DNA of 64,000 nt from Flexivirga oryzae (GTDB lineage: Bacteria; Actinomycetota; Actinomycetes; Actinomycetales; Dermatophilaceae): NCBI RefSeq assembly GCF_014190805.1, contig NZ_JACHVQ010000004.1:124001-188000 (forward strand), given 5' to 3'. Position numbers and translations under genes: made by a program. This document shows positions 24,064-32,061 of this stretch, piece by piece. Under the pieces are notes generated by a model. That model did no database searches. It was not told where the DNA came from and was given only the letters and a program-made list of their open reading frames with translations. Position 1 is the stretch's first letter. Every line of letters begins with the position of its first letter.

Positions 24064-25155
24064 ATGACCACGCTGAGCCCCGAGGCCAACATCAACTCGC
24101 GCACGACGCCGTTTCACCCGCTGGTCGTGCACGACGTGGAGCAGCTGACCGACGACTCGGTCGCCGTGACGTTCGAGGTCCCCGACGAGCTGAAGGACGA
24201 ATTCGCTTTCGCCGCAGGGCAGGCACTCACTCTGCGGCGGGTCATCGACGGTGTCGAACACCGCCGCACCTACTCGATCAGTTCACCCGTCGGGAGCCTG
24301 CCGCGGATCGGCGTGCGCGAGATCCCCGACGGACTCTTCTCCAGCTGGCTGGTGCACGACGTGCGCCCCGGTGACGTCATTGACGTGCAACGGCCCAGCG
24401 GGAGCTTCTGGGCGAACCCCGAGCAGCCGGCCCGTCATCTGTGCATCGCGGCCGGATCCGGCATCACCCCGATGCTGTCGATCGCATCGTCGGTGGTGAC
24501 CCACCCGGAGTCGACGGTCACCATGCTCTACGGCAACCGGGCCACCAACACGGTCATGTTCGCCGAAGAGCTTGCCGACCTCAAGAACGCCAATCACCAG
24601 CGTTTCGACCTGATCCACGTCCTGTCGCGCGAACCCCGCGACGTCGAGCTCTTCTCCGGGCGGCTCGAAGGCGACCGGTTACGGACGATCCTGCGCGAGC
24701 TGGTGCCGCTCGACTCGGTCGACCACGTCTGGTTGTGCGGACCGATGGAGATGCTGCAGGAGTCCCGCTCGATCCTCGAGGAGCTGGGTGTTGCCAAGGA
24801 CCGCATCCACTACGAGCTGTTCTACGTCGACGCTCCGCCGCCGCAACTACGGCACGCCGAGGCCGTCGTCGAGGGCGAAACCGCAGACCTGACAGTGGTG
24901 CTCGACGGTCGTACCACCACCACCGCGGTGCCCAAGACGGTCACGGTCCTGGACTCGGCGCAGCAGAAGCGTCCGGACATGCCGTTCGCCTGCAAGGGCG
25001 GCGTGTGCGGCACATGTCGCGCCAAGGTCACCTGCGGCGAGGTCGAGATGGCCCGCAACTACGCACTGGAGGACGCCGAGGTGGAGCAGGGCTTCGTCCT
25101 CACCTGTCAGAGTTTCCCGATCAGCGACGAAGTCACCGTCGACTTCGACGCCTGA
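24064..25155 (+). CDS. paaE: 1,2-phenylacetyl-CoA epoxidase reductase subunit
   Basis: A 363-residue electron-transfer protein: FAD domain (RTYSIS, residues 70-75), NAD(P)H-binding domain (GSGITPMLSI, about 140) and C-terminal plant-type [2Fe-2S] ferredoxin (CKGGVCGTCRAKV, with a last Cys in LTCQS). It transfers electrons from NADPH to the PaaAC diiron site. The start ATG is 2 bases after the paaD stop. Confidence 0.95.
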   Translation: MTTLSPEANINSRTTPFHPLVVHDVEQLTDDSVAVTFEVPDELKDEFAFAAGQALTLRRVIDGVEHRRTYSISSPVGSLPRIGVREIPDGLFSSWLVHDVRPGDVIDVQRPSGSFWANPEQPARHLCIAAGSGITPMLSIASSVVTHPESTVTMLYGNRATNTVMFAEELADLKNANHQRFDLIHVLSREPRDVELFSGRLEGDRLRTILRELVPLDSVDHVWLCGPMEMLQESRSILEELGVAKDRIHYELFYVDAPPPQLRHAEAVVEGETADLTVVLDGRTTTTAVPKTVTVLDSAQQKRPDMPFACKGGVCGTCRAKVTCGEVEMARNYALEDAEVEQGFVLTCQSFPISDEVTVDFDA

Positions 25156-25170
25156 AACGGAGGCATCACG

Positions 25171-25905
25171 ATGGGCGCTGTCGAACTGGACGAACGCGAC
25201 GACCGGGTCGTCATACGACTCAACCGGCCGGAGGTCCGCAACGCGATCGACGCCGAGACGGTCGCCGCGCTGCACGACGCGTGCGCGTCGTTGGAGCAGC
25301 AGCCGCGCATCGCGCTGATCGTCGGCAGCGGAGGGGTTTTCGCTGCCGGAGCCGATATCCGGCAGTTGCGGGAACGGCGTCGCGACGACGCGCTGCGAGG
25401 CATCAACTCCGGTATCTTCGACCGGATCCGCAAGTTGCCGATGCCGGTCATCGGACTGATCGACGGTTACGCGCTCGGCGGCGGGGCGGAGCTGGCCTAT
25501 GCGTGCGACTTCCGGATCGGCACGCCGTCGGTGAAGATCGGCAACCCCGAGCCCGGGCTCGGTATTCTCGCCGCGGCCGGTGCGTCGTGGCGGCTTGCCG
25601 AGCTGGTCGGGGAGCCGCTCGCCAAGGAGATGCTGCTGGCGGGGCGGGTTCTCACCGCGGAGGAGGCTCTCGCCTGCCGGTTGCTCAATGACGTCGTGCA
25701 ATCGGACGAGCTGGAAGCCGCCGGGAGCGCCCTTGCCGACCGCATCGCCAAGCAGGCACCGCTGGCGGTTCGGCTCACCAAGTCCGCCTTCCACGCCCCG
25801 CGCGAGGCGCACCCGCTGATCGACGACATCGCCCAGGCCGTGCTCTTCGAGACCGAGGAGAAATACGACCGGATGACGGCGTTCCTGGACCGCAGGAAGA
25901 AGTAG
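25171..25905 (+). CDS. paaF: Enoyl-CoA hydratase/isomerase of the phenylacetate operon (PaaF-like)
   Basis: A 244-residue crotonase-fold protein. It has the oxyanion-hole segments FAAGADIRQLRER and DGYALGGGAELAYACD and the second acidic region GNPEPGLGI (Glu). Its place 15 bases after paaE, with GGAGG before the start, makes it the operon's hydratase for the C6-C8 dehydroadipyl-CoA steps; the fold alone would also fit PaaG. No paaG, paaH, paaJ or paaK is present in this window, so the pathway is completed elsewhere. Confidence 0.8.
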   Translation: MGAVELDERDDRVVIRLNRPEVRNAIDAETVAALHDACASLEQQPRIALIVGSGGVFAAGADIRQLRERRRDDALRGINSGIFDRIRKLPMPVIGLIDGYALGGGAELAYACDFRIGTPSVKIGNPEPGLGILAAAGASWRLAELVGEPLAKEMLLAGRVLTAEEALACRLLNDVVQSDELEAAGSALADRIAKQAPLAVRLTKSAFHAPREAHPLIDDIAQAVLFETEEKYDRMTAFLDRRKK

Positions 25906-25923
25906 CGAGAACCGATCCGGCCG

Positions 25924-28900
25924 TCAGACGAGCCTCATCTGGGGTGTGAAGAGGTCTTCCGCCAGCGGCGTCGGCGACCCGAATCGGTGGGCGGTGACGG
26001 CGATGGCCTGCTCGTGCAGGAACGGCAGCAACTCGACGCGACCGGCTTCGACGACCGGCTGCGCGTAGAGCGCGATGTCGACCCGGCCGCCGCTGGCGGC
26101 GGCGAAGGTCTCGCGGGAGCCACCGATGAGCCGCACCCGGTGCGGAGCGTCGGCGCCCTGCAACCGGGCCGCCCACGCCGCCTCGTCCTCGGTCACCACG
26201 TGCACGCCGGCATTCCGCAACGCACCGGTGAGGCTCGCGTCGAGCGGCGCTCCGAGCGACACGGTCACCGGTGCCCCGGCGGTCAACCCGGCGGCAACGA
26301 CGCGAAGGAGCTGCACCGGCTCGTCGGCCTCGAGCCGCACGGTCACCGGCACCGGCCGGTAGCGGAAGACGTTCTTCTCCGCCAGCAGCGCCGAAACATC
26401 TTTGGCGGTACCGAACTCGTCGTGCCACGCGAGGGCGTCGGAGCCGGCCGTGCGTCGCAGGAAGAGCGCGTCGTTGCCGGTGAATCCTGCGTCGTCGAAC
26501 AACCGCTGCACCTTCGCAGCCACCGGGGCAGCCTGTGTCGCTTCACGCGGTGCCCAGTCGGTCAGCCCCACCAGGTAGTTGGGCCCGCCGGCCTTGGTGC
26601 CCGCACCGACAGCAGACTTCTTCCAGCCACCGAACGGCTGCCGTCGGACGATGGCACCGACGGTCGTCCGGTTGATGTAGGCGTTGCCGGCCTCCACCCG
26701 GTCGATCCAGGTCTCCAGCTCGGTGCGCTCCAACGAGTGCAGCCCGGCTGTGAGGCCGTAGTCCGTCTCGTTCTGGATGGCGATCGCCTCGTCCAGATCC
26801 GCGGCCTCGATCAGGCCGAGGACCGGGCCGAAGTACTCTGTGAGGTGATACTCGGATCCCCGCTTGACGCCGGTCTTCACACCGGGCGACCACAGGCGGC
26901 CCTCGTCGTCCAGTTGCCGCGGCTCGACCAGCCACGACTCACCCTCGTCCAGGATGGTGAGCGCCTTCAGCAACTTTCCCCCGGCCGGCTCGATGACCGG
27001 ACCCATCTGAGTGGCCGGGTCGCTGGGGAGGCCGACCTTGAGCGACTCGACCGCGTCGACGAGCTGACTACGGAACCGATCGGAGGTTGCGACCGACCCG
27101 ACCAGGATGCCGAGTGAGGCCGCCGAGCACTTCTGCCCGGCGTGCCCGAAGGCCGAGTTGACCAGGTCCTTGACCGCCAGGTCCAGGTCGGCGTTCGGCG
27201 TGACGATGATCGAGTTCTTGCCGGAGGTCTCCGCGAGCAGTGGCAGGTCGGAGCGGAACGTCCGGAACAGCGCCGCCGTGTCGAAGGCACCGGTCAGGAT
27301 GAGCCGGTCGACCTTGGGCGACGCCACCAGCGCGCGACCCACCTCGTTCTCCGGGACGTGCACCAGACGCAGCACATCCTTGGGAACTCCTGCTGCCCAA
27401 AGGGTTTCGACGAGCACGGACCCGCAGCGAGCCGCCTGCGGTGCCGGCTTGACGATCACCGCTGAGCCGGCTGCCAGGGCTGCCGCGATACCACCGGTCG
27501 GTATGGCGAGGGGGAAGTTCCACGGCGGCACGACCAGCGTCAGCCGCACCGGCTGCGGGGTCGCGCCGTCCACGGTGTCGAGCCCCTCGGCGAGGTCGGC
27601 GTAGTAGTTGAGGAAGTCGATCGCCTCCGAGACCTCCGGGTCGGACTGGTCGAGCGTCTTGCCGCACTCGGACCCGGCCACCTCTAGCAGTTCACCGCGG
27701 CGCTTCTCGAACTCCACTGCTGCGGCGCGCAGCACCGCGGCACGCTCGGCTGCCGGTCGCGCGCCCCAAGCCCCACCGGCCGCGTGTGTGTCGTCGATGA
27801 TCGCGTCGACGGCTGAGGCGTCGTCGACGGAGTGGGCCGCCACCAGATCGGTGCCCAGCGTCGACGTCGCGATGCGCCCGATGATCCGTGCACCCCATTC
27901 GCGGTTACCGGGCAGCGACGGATCGGTGTCCGGTGTGTTCACGAAGTGGGTGAGCGGCCCTGCGGTGACCTGCTGCCGCCGGTCCTGGGTGCGGTTGGGT
28001 GCGGGCACCCCGTCGCTCACTTGCGCCAACGAGTCGATGAAGCGCTGCTTCTCCCGCTGGTACAACGCAGTGTTGTCGTGGATCTCGAACACCGCGGACA
28101 TGAAGTTCTCCTGGCTGGCGCCCTCCTCGAGACGGCGCACCAGGTAGGAGATCGCCACGTCGAAGTCCTTCGGGTGCACGACGGGCACGTAGAGCAGCAG
28201 GTCGCCGACCGTCTCGCGGACGGCTTCGGCCTGGCCCTCCGCCATACCGAGCAGCATCTCGAACTCAACACCGTCGCGAACACCGTTGCGTCCGGCCAGG
28301 ACCCACGCGTATGCCACGTCGAAGAGGTTGTGCCCCGCGACGCCGATGCGCACATTGGCGGTGCGTTCCGGTTGGAAGGCGTACTGCAGCACGGACAGGT
28401 ATGACGTGTCGGTGTCCTGCTTGCTGCCCCACGTCGCCAGCGGCCAGCCGAACAGCGAGCTCTGCACCTGCTCCATCGGCAGGTTCGCACCCTTGACCAG
28501 ACGCACCTTGATCGGAGCACCACCCCGGGCCCGCCGTGCAGCCGACCACTCCTGCAACCGCATCATCGCCGGGAGCGCGTCGGGCAGATAGGCCTGCAGC
28601 ACGATGCCGGCTTCGAGTTCGAGCAGTTCGGGTCGGTCGAGCAGTTGGGTGAAGACGTCCATGGTGACGTCTAGGTCGTGATACTCCTCCATGTCCAGGT
28701 TGATAAACTTTTTCGTTGTGCCCGAAGCAGATTGGGCCGCAGCGTAGTGATAGAGCGGCAGCAGTCGGTCGACCACGTCGGCGACTGTCTCGTCGTGCGA
28801 CCAGGGGGAGTGCGGGGCGACCGGCGAGGACGCCTTGATCGACACGTAGTCGACGTCCGGGCGCTCGAGCAGCCGGCGGGTGCCCTCCAAACGGCGGTTG

Positions 28901-29367
28901 GCCTCCTCCGCGCCGAGCACCGCCTCGCCGAGCAGGTTGATGTTGAGCTTCACCCCGCGTTGCCTGATCCGCGCGATCTGCTTGCCGAGCTTGGAGTCGG
29001 TGGCGTCGATGAGCAGGTGGCCGACCATGTGCCGCAGCACCCGCCGGGCGATCGGGATGACGACGCCCGGTGCCGCGTGGGACACGGTCGCACCGGTCCG
29101 CAGCGCTGCCCGCTGGTACGCCGGCAGGAATTGCGGTGTGTCGTCGACGATCTCGCGAAGTGCCTGTGCCGCGACCGTCAGATCTTCCGGACGGATGACC
29201 CGGTCGACGAAGCCGACCGTGAAGTCGAGACCCTTGGGGTCCTTCAGCACCTCGGCGAGCCGTGTGGCCGACGAGTGGACCGGCTTGGTGGCGGCCACGT
29301 CGAGCCAGGCCTTCACCTGCGCCTCGACGTCGGCGACGAGTTGCGGGTCCACGGGGGTGCTGGTCAC
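25924..29367 (-). CDS. putA: Bifunctional proline dehydrogenase / L-glutamate gamma-semialdehyde dehydrogenase
   Basis: A 1147-residue enzyme that oxidises proline to glutamate. Residues 1-470 are the flavin-dependent proline dehydrogenase barrel (DMEEYHDLDVTMDVF, VLQAYLPDA, KVRLVKGA). Residues 520-990 are the aldehyde dehydrogenase (PWNFPLAIPTGG, catalytic GHAGQKCSAASLG). A C-terminal domain of about 150 residues follows. There is no N-terminal ribbon-helix-helix DNA-binding domain, so it should not repress itself; the divergent LysR gene is the likely regulator. GTG 29367 has AGGAGA upstream. Confidence 0.93.
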   Translation of the reverse strand: MTSTPVDPQLVADVEAQVKAWLDVAATKPVHSSATRLAEVLKDPKGLDFTVGFVDRVIRPEDLTVAAQALREIVDDTPQFLPAYQRAALRTGATVSHAAPGVVIPIARRVLRHMVGHLLIDATDSKLGKQIARIRQRGVKLNINLLGEAVLGAEEANRRLEGTRRLLERPDVDYVSIKASSPVAPHSPWSHDETVADVVDRLLPLYHYAAAQSASGTTKKFINLDMEEYHDLDVTMDVFTQLLDRPELLELEAGIVLQAYLPDALPAMMRLQEWSAARRARGGAPIKVRLVKGANLPMEQVQSSLFGWPLATWGSKQDTDTSYLSVLQYAFQPERTANVRIGVAGHNLFDVAYAWVLAGRNGVRDGVEFEMLLGMAEGQAEAVRETVGDLLLYVPVVHPKDFDVAISYLVRRLEEGASQENFMSAVFEIHDNTALYQREKQRFIDSLAQVSDGVPAPNRTQDRRQQVTAGPLTHFVNTPDTDPSLPGNREWGARIIGRIATSTLGTDLVAAHSVDDASAVDAIIDDTHAAGGAWGARPAAERAAVLRAAAVEFEKRRGELLEVAGSECGKTLDQSDPEVSEAIDFLNYYADLAEGLDTVDGATPQPVRLTLVVPPWNFPLAIPTGGIAAALAAGSAVIVKPAPQAARCGSVLVETLWAAGVPKDVLRLVHVPENEVGRALVASPKVDRLILTGAFDTAALFRTFRSDLPLLAETSGKNSIIVTPNADLDLAVKDLVNSAFGHAGQKCSAASLGILVGSVATSDRFRSQLVDAVESLKVGLPSDPATQMGPVIEPAGGKLLKALTILDEGESWLVEPRQLDDEGRLWSPGVKTGVKRGSEYHLTEYFGPVLGLIEAADLDEAIAIQNETDYGLTAGLHSLERTELETWIDRVEAGNAYINRTTVGAIVRRQPFGGWKKSAVGAGTKAGGPNYLVGLTDWAPREATQAAPVAAKVQRLFDDAGFTGNDALFLRRTAGSDALAWHDEFGTAKDVSALLAEKNVFRYRPVPVTVRLEADEPVQLLRVVAAGLTAGAPVTVSLGAPLDASLTGALRNAGVHVVTEDEAAWAARLQGADAPHRVRLIGGSRETFAAASGGRVDIALYAQPVVEAGRVELLPFLHEQAIAVTAHRFGSPTPLAEDLFTPQMRLV

Positions 29368-29478
29368 GGGATCTCCTATGCGGCGTGGTGGGCAGAGTGC
29401 TTCACTCCGAGTATCGAGGTGACATCACTTCAGGTAAAGCGATGTTTTCCGTCGTTTTTCCTTCGGATAATCTGAAGC
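29368..29478. promoter_or_regulatory. Divergent putA / lysR control region
   Basis: The 111-base region is AT-richer than its surroundings. It holds CTTCAG ... CTGAAG arms (29428-29433 and 29472-29477) flanking T-rich DNA, a dyad layout that could serve a LysR tetramer. A GATAAT -10 box (29466-29471) ends 8 bases before the lysR ATG, so lysR is probably leaderless. Site assignment is inferred. Confidence 0.45.
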
Positions 29479-30387
29479 ATGCTCGAAGTCCGAAGACTGC
29501 GCCTGCTGCGTGAGCTCAGCGGCCGCGGCACCATCGCCGAGGTCGCCGAGGCACTGCACCTCAGCCCGTCGTCGATCTCGCAGCAGTTGAGCCAGCTGGA
29601 GCGTGAGGTCGGTGTCCCGCTGCTGCGCAAGACGGGGCGGCGGCTGGAGCTGACACCGGCTGCCGCCGTCCTCGTGGAGCACACCGAGCGCATCCTCAGC
29701 GAGCTGGAGGAGGCGGAGAGCGCGGCCGTCGGCCTGTCCGGGGAGGCGTCCGGCACGCTGCGGATCGCGGTGTTCCAGTCGGCCGCCGTCGCATTCATGC
29801 CGCGATTGCTGGCCGAGTTGGCGACCGCGCATCCGCGGCTACGGGTCACCATGTCGCAGCGCGAGCCCGAGGAAGGGCTGCGCGAGACCGCGGCGCACGA
29901 GTTCGACCTGGTGATCGCCGAGCAGTACCCGCACCATGCCGCTCCGCGGCACCCGTCCCTGGATCGGGTCCCGCTGACGACCGACTCGTTGCATCTCGCC
30001 GTCCCGGTCGACGGCGCGGCATTCGCGGGAGTGGAGTCCATCGAGCAGGCGGGTGGCCTGCCCTGGGTGATGGAGCCACAGGGTGCGGCGTCGCGGCACT
30101 GGGCCGAACAACTGTGTCGGCAGGCCGGGTTCGAGCCGGACGTCCGCTTCGAGACCGATGACCTGCAGGCCCACGTCGCGTTGATCGAGTCGGGTAACGC
30201 GGTGGCCGTGCTGCCGGATCTGATGCTGGTGCCCCGGCGTCCGCGGGCACGACTGATCGAGCTGCCGGGCCGGCCGAGGCGGTCGGTATTCACCTCGGTG
30301 AGGAGGTCGAGCACCGGCACGCCCGCCGTGCGCGCGTGCCGGTCGGTGCTTGCGGAGGTGTTCCCGACGACGGTCGAGCTGACCTGA
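29479..30387 (+). CDS. LysR-family regulator, probably of putA
   Basis: A 302-residue protein: N-terminal winged helix (GTIAEVAEALHLSPSSISQQLSQLEREVGVPLLRK) and a LysR substrate-binding domain from about 90. Divergent placement against putA suggests control of proline use, but no ligand is shown. Confidence 0.85.
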   Translation: MLEVRRLRLLRELSGRGTIAEVAEALHLSPSSISQQLSQLEREVGVPLLRKTGRRLELTPAAAVLVEHTERILSELEEAESAAVGLSGEASGTLRIAVFQSAAVAFMPRLLAELATAHPRLRVTMSQREPEEGLRETAAHEFDLVIAEQYPHHAAPRHPSLDRVPLTTDSLHLAVPVDGAAFAGVESIEQAGGLPWVMEPQGAASRHWAEQLCRQAGFEPDVRFETDDLQAHVALIESGNAVAVLPDLMLVPRRPRARLIELPGRPRRSVFTSVRRSSTGTPAVRACRSVLAEVFPTTVELT

Positions 30388-30391
30388 CAGC

Positions 30392-31009
30392 TCAGAGCGG
30401 CGCGAGCAAGCCTTCGAAGGCGATGGCGGTGAGTGCGTCGGCGATCGTGTCCGGGCTGGTGCGGCCGCTCGGCCGCACCCATTCGGCGAGTGAGTTGACC
30501 ATGCCGAAGAGCAACCGGCTGATCAGGTCGGCCGGTATGTCGGTGCGTATGCCGCCCTCGGCCGCCGCATCCGCGACCAACTGCGCCAGCTGCGCGTCCA
30601 GCTCGCGGCGCCGCTTCAGGGCAGCGACCTCCGCCGGGGTGTTGCCGCGGACCCGCAGCAGCAGAGTCACGGCAGGGAGGTGCTCGATCAGCACGTCGAC
30701 GCTGCCGCGCACAGCGCGCCGCAGTCGCTCCAGCGCCGTCACCGAACTGTCGGCTCGCGCCGCCGCGACGGCTTCGGACAGGTTGTCCAGCGCTTCGTCG
30801 AGAGCCTGTTGCAGCAGGTGTTCCTTGCTCGGAACGTGGTGGTAGAGCGCCGATTTGGTGAAACCCAGGCGGGCGGCGAGGTCGCCCATGCTGGTGGCGT
30901 CATACCCCTGCAGGTTGAACAGCTCGATCGCCTCGCGCAGCACGGTCTCCTGGTCCTTGCCGGGCCTGCCGCGACGACGCGGGGTCGGCTCCTCGACGGC
31001 GGATGTCAT
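30392..31009 (-). CDS. TetR-family regulator (possible PaaR)
   Basis: A 205-residue protein. The HTH is SMGDLAARLGFTKSALYHHVPSKEHLL, followed by a helical ligand domain of the type seen in acyl-CoA-responsive TetR proteins. It lies between lysR and nrdB with no partner gene. The dyad ACCCGATCGGTT (31041-31052) 32 bases upstream resembles the paaZ-paaA dyad, which makes a role in phenylacetate control possible but unproven. Convergent with lysR, 4 bases between stops. Confidence 0.75.
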   Translation of the reverse strand: MTSAVEEPTPRRRGRPGKDQETVLREAIELFNLQGYDATSMGDLAARLGFTKSALYHHVPSKEHLLQQALDEALDNLSEAVAAARADSSVTALERLRRAVRGSVDVLIEHLPAVTLLLRVRGNTPAEVAALKRRRELDAQLAQLVADAAAEGGIRTDIPADLISRLLFGMVNSLAEWVRPSGRTSPDTIADALTAIAFEGLLAPL

Positions 31010-31050
31010 ACCCCGAGACTTTCACACTTCGCCGCCGAGGACCCGATCGG

Positions 31051-32061
31051 TTACGACCCCGCTTGGGCGTCCACCTCGTAGCTGGTGTTGATCGACTCGA
31101 AGAAGTTGACCAGTTCGAGCGTGTCGTTGGCCGTTGCCATCCATTTCGCGGGATTGCTGACGCCCCAGTGCGGTCCGAAGCCGAGCTCGTCCAACCGGCG
31201 GTCGGCCAGGTAGCGCACATAGGTGTTGATGTAGTCGGCGTTGAGGCCGAGGATCCCTCGCGGCAGCAGATCGCGGTTGTACTGCTCCTCCATCTCCACC
31301 GCGTCGAAGATCATCTGCTGGATCTCTTCGGCGAACTCCTGCGTCTGCAGGTCGGGGTTCTCCTCCAGCACGGTGAGGATGAGGTTCATGCCGAACTTCA
31401 GGTGCAGCGACTCGTCGCGCACGATCCAGTCGATCAGCGAGCCGAAGTTGCGCAGCAGGTTCCGCTGCCGGAAGCTCAGTGCGACCATGAAGCCGCTGTA
31501 GAACCAAATACCTTCCAGCACAACGTTGTACGCCACCAGGTTGCGCACGAAGTCGCGCTTGCCCTCGGTCGTCGAGATGTCCAGGGTCTGCTCGGCCATC
31601 CGCTGGATGTAGCGGACCTCGAACTCCTCCTTCGCGGCCATCGACGGGATGTCGACGTGCGCCGCGTAGGCCTCGGCACGGTCGATCGGGAAGGTCTCCA
31701 GGACGTATTCGAACGCCATGCAGTGGTTCGCCTCCTCCCACATCTGCTTGGCGAGGTAGAGGTGTGCCTCCGCGGCGCCGACGTAGGGATAGACGCCGAA
31801 GGCGAGGGCTTTGTTGACGAGCAACTCGTTCGGATTGAAGTAGCTCATCAGGAAGGTGACCGCGTGGCGTTCCTCGTCGGTCATCCGCTCGAAGTCCGCA
31901 AGGTCCTCACCCAGCTGGATCTCATGTGGGAACCAGGTGTTCGCGACGGCCTGGTTGTAGAGGTCGTAGGCCCACTGATAACGGATCGGCTTCAGGAGCA
32001 GGGCATCTTCGATGCCGGTGCCGAGGATCGAACTCCTCGTGTCCGAAGTAGTGGATGTCAT
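31051..32061 (-). CDS. nrdB: Class I ribonucleotide reductase beta subunit, Tyr-less (class Ic-like)
   Basis: A 336-residue ferritin-fold protein that carries the dinuclear metal site of ribonucleotide reductase. Ligands can be placed by spacing: Glu79, Glu110, His113 (EANH), Glu183, Glu217 and His220 (ESLH). The step lengths (31 from Glu79 to Glu110, 34 from Glu183 to Glu217) equal those I know for the Chlamydia trachomatis Mn/Fe enzyme. The residue four after His113 is Phe117, where E. coli NrdB has the radical Tyr122, and the first ligand is Glu, not Asp. This indicates a class Ic-type enzyme. The start ATG 32061 overlaps the nrdA stop (ATGA), so translation is coupled; ATG 32067 is possible. 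Confidence 0.93.
   Translation of the reverse strand: MTSTTSDTRSSILGTGIEDALLLKPIRYQWAYDLYNQAVANTWFPHEIQLGEDLADFERMTDEERHAVTFLMSYFNPNELLVNKALAFGVYPYVGAAEAHLYLAKQMWEEANHCMAFEYVLETFPIDRAEAYAAHVDIPSMAAKEEFEVRYIQRMAEQTLDISTTEGKRDFVRNLVAYNVVLEGIWFYSGFMVALSFRQRNLLRNFGSLIDWIVRDESLHLKFGMNLILTVLEENPDLQTQEFAEEIQQMIFDAVEMEEQYNRDLLPRGILGLNADYINTYVRYLADRRLDELGFGPHWGVSNPAKWMATANDTLELVNFFESINTSYEVDAQAGS

Noticed and set aside
31051..32061. NrdB as an R2-like ligand-binding oxidase
   Set aside because: It directly overlaps nrdA in an ATGA arrangement under a shared riboswitch and has the reductase ligand spacing, so it is a reductase subunit.
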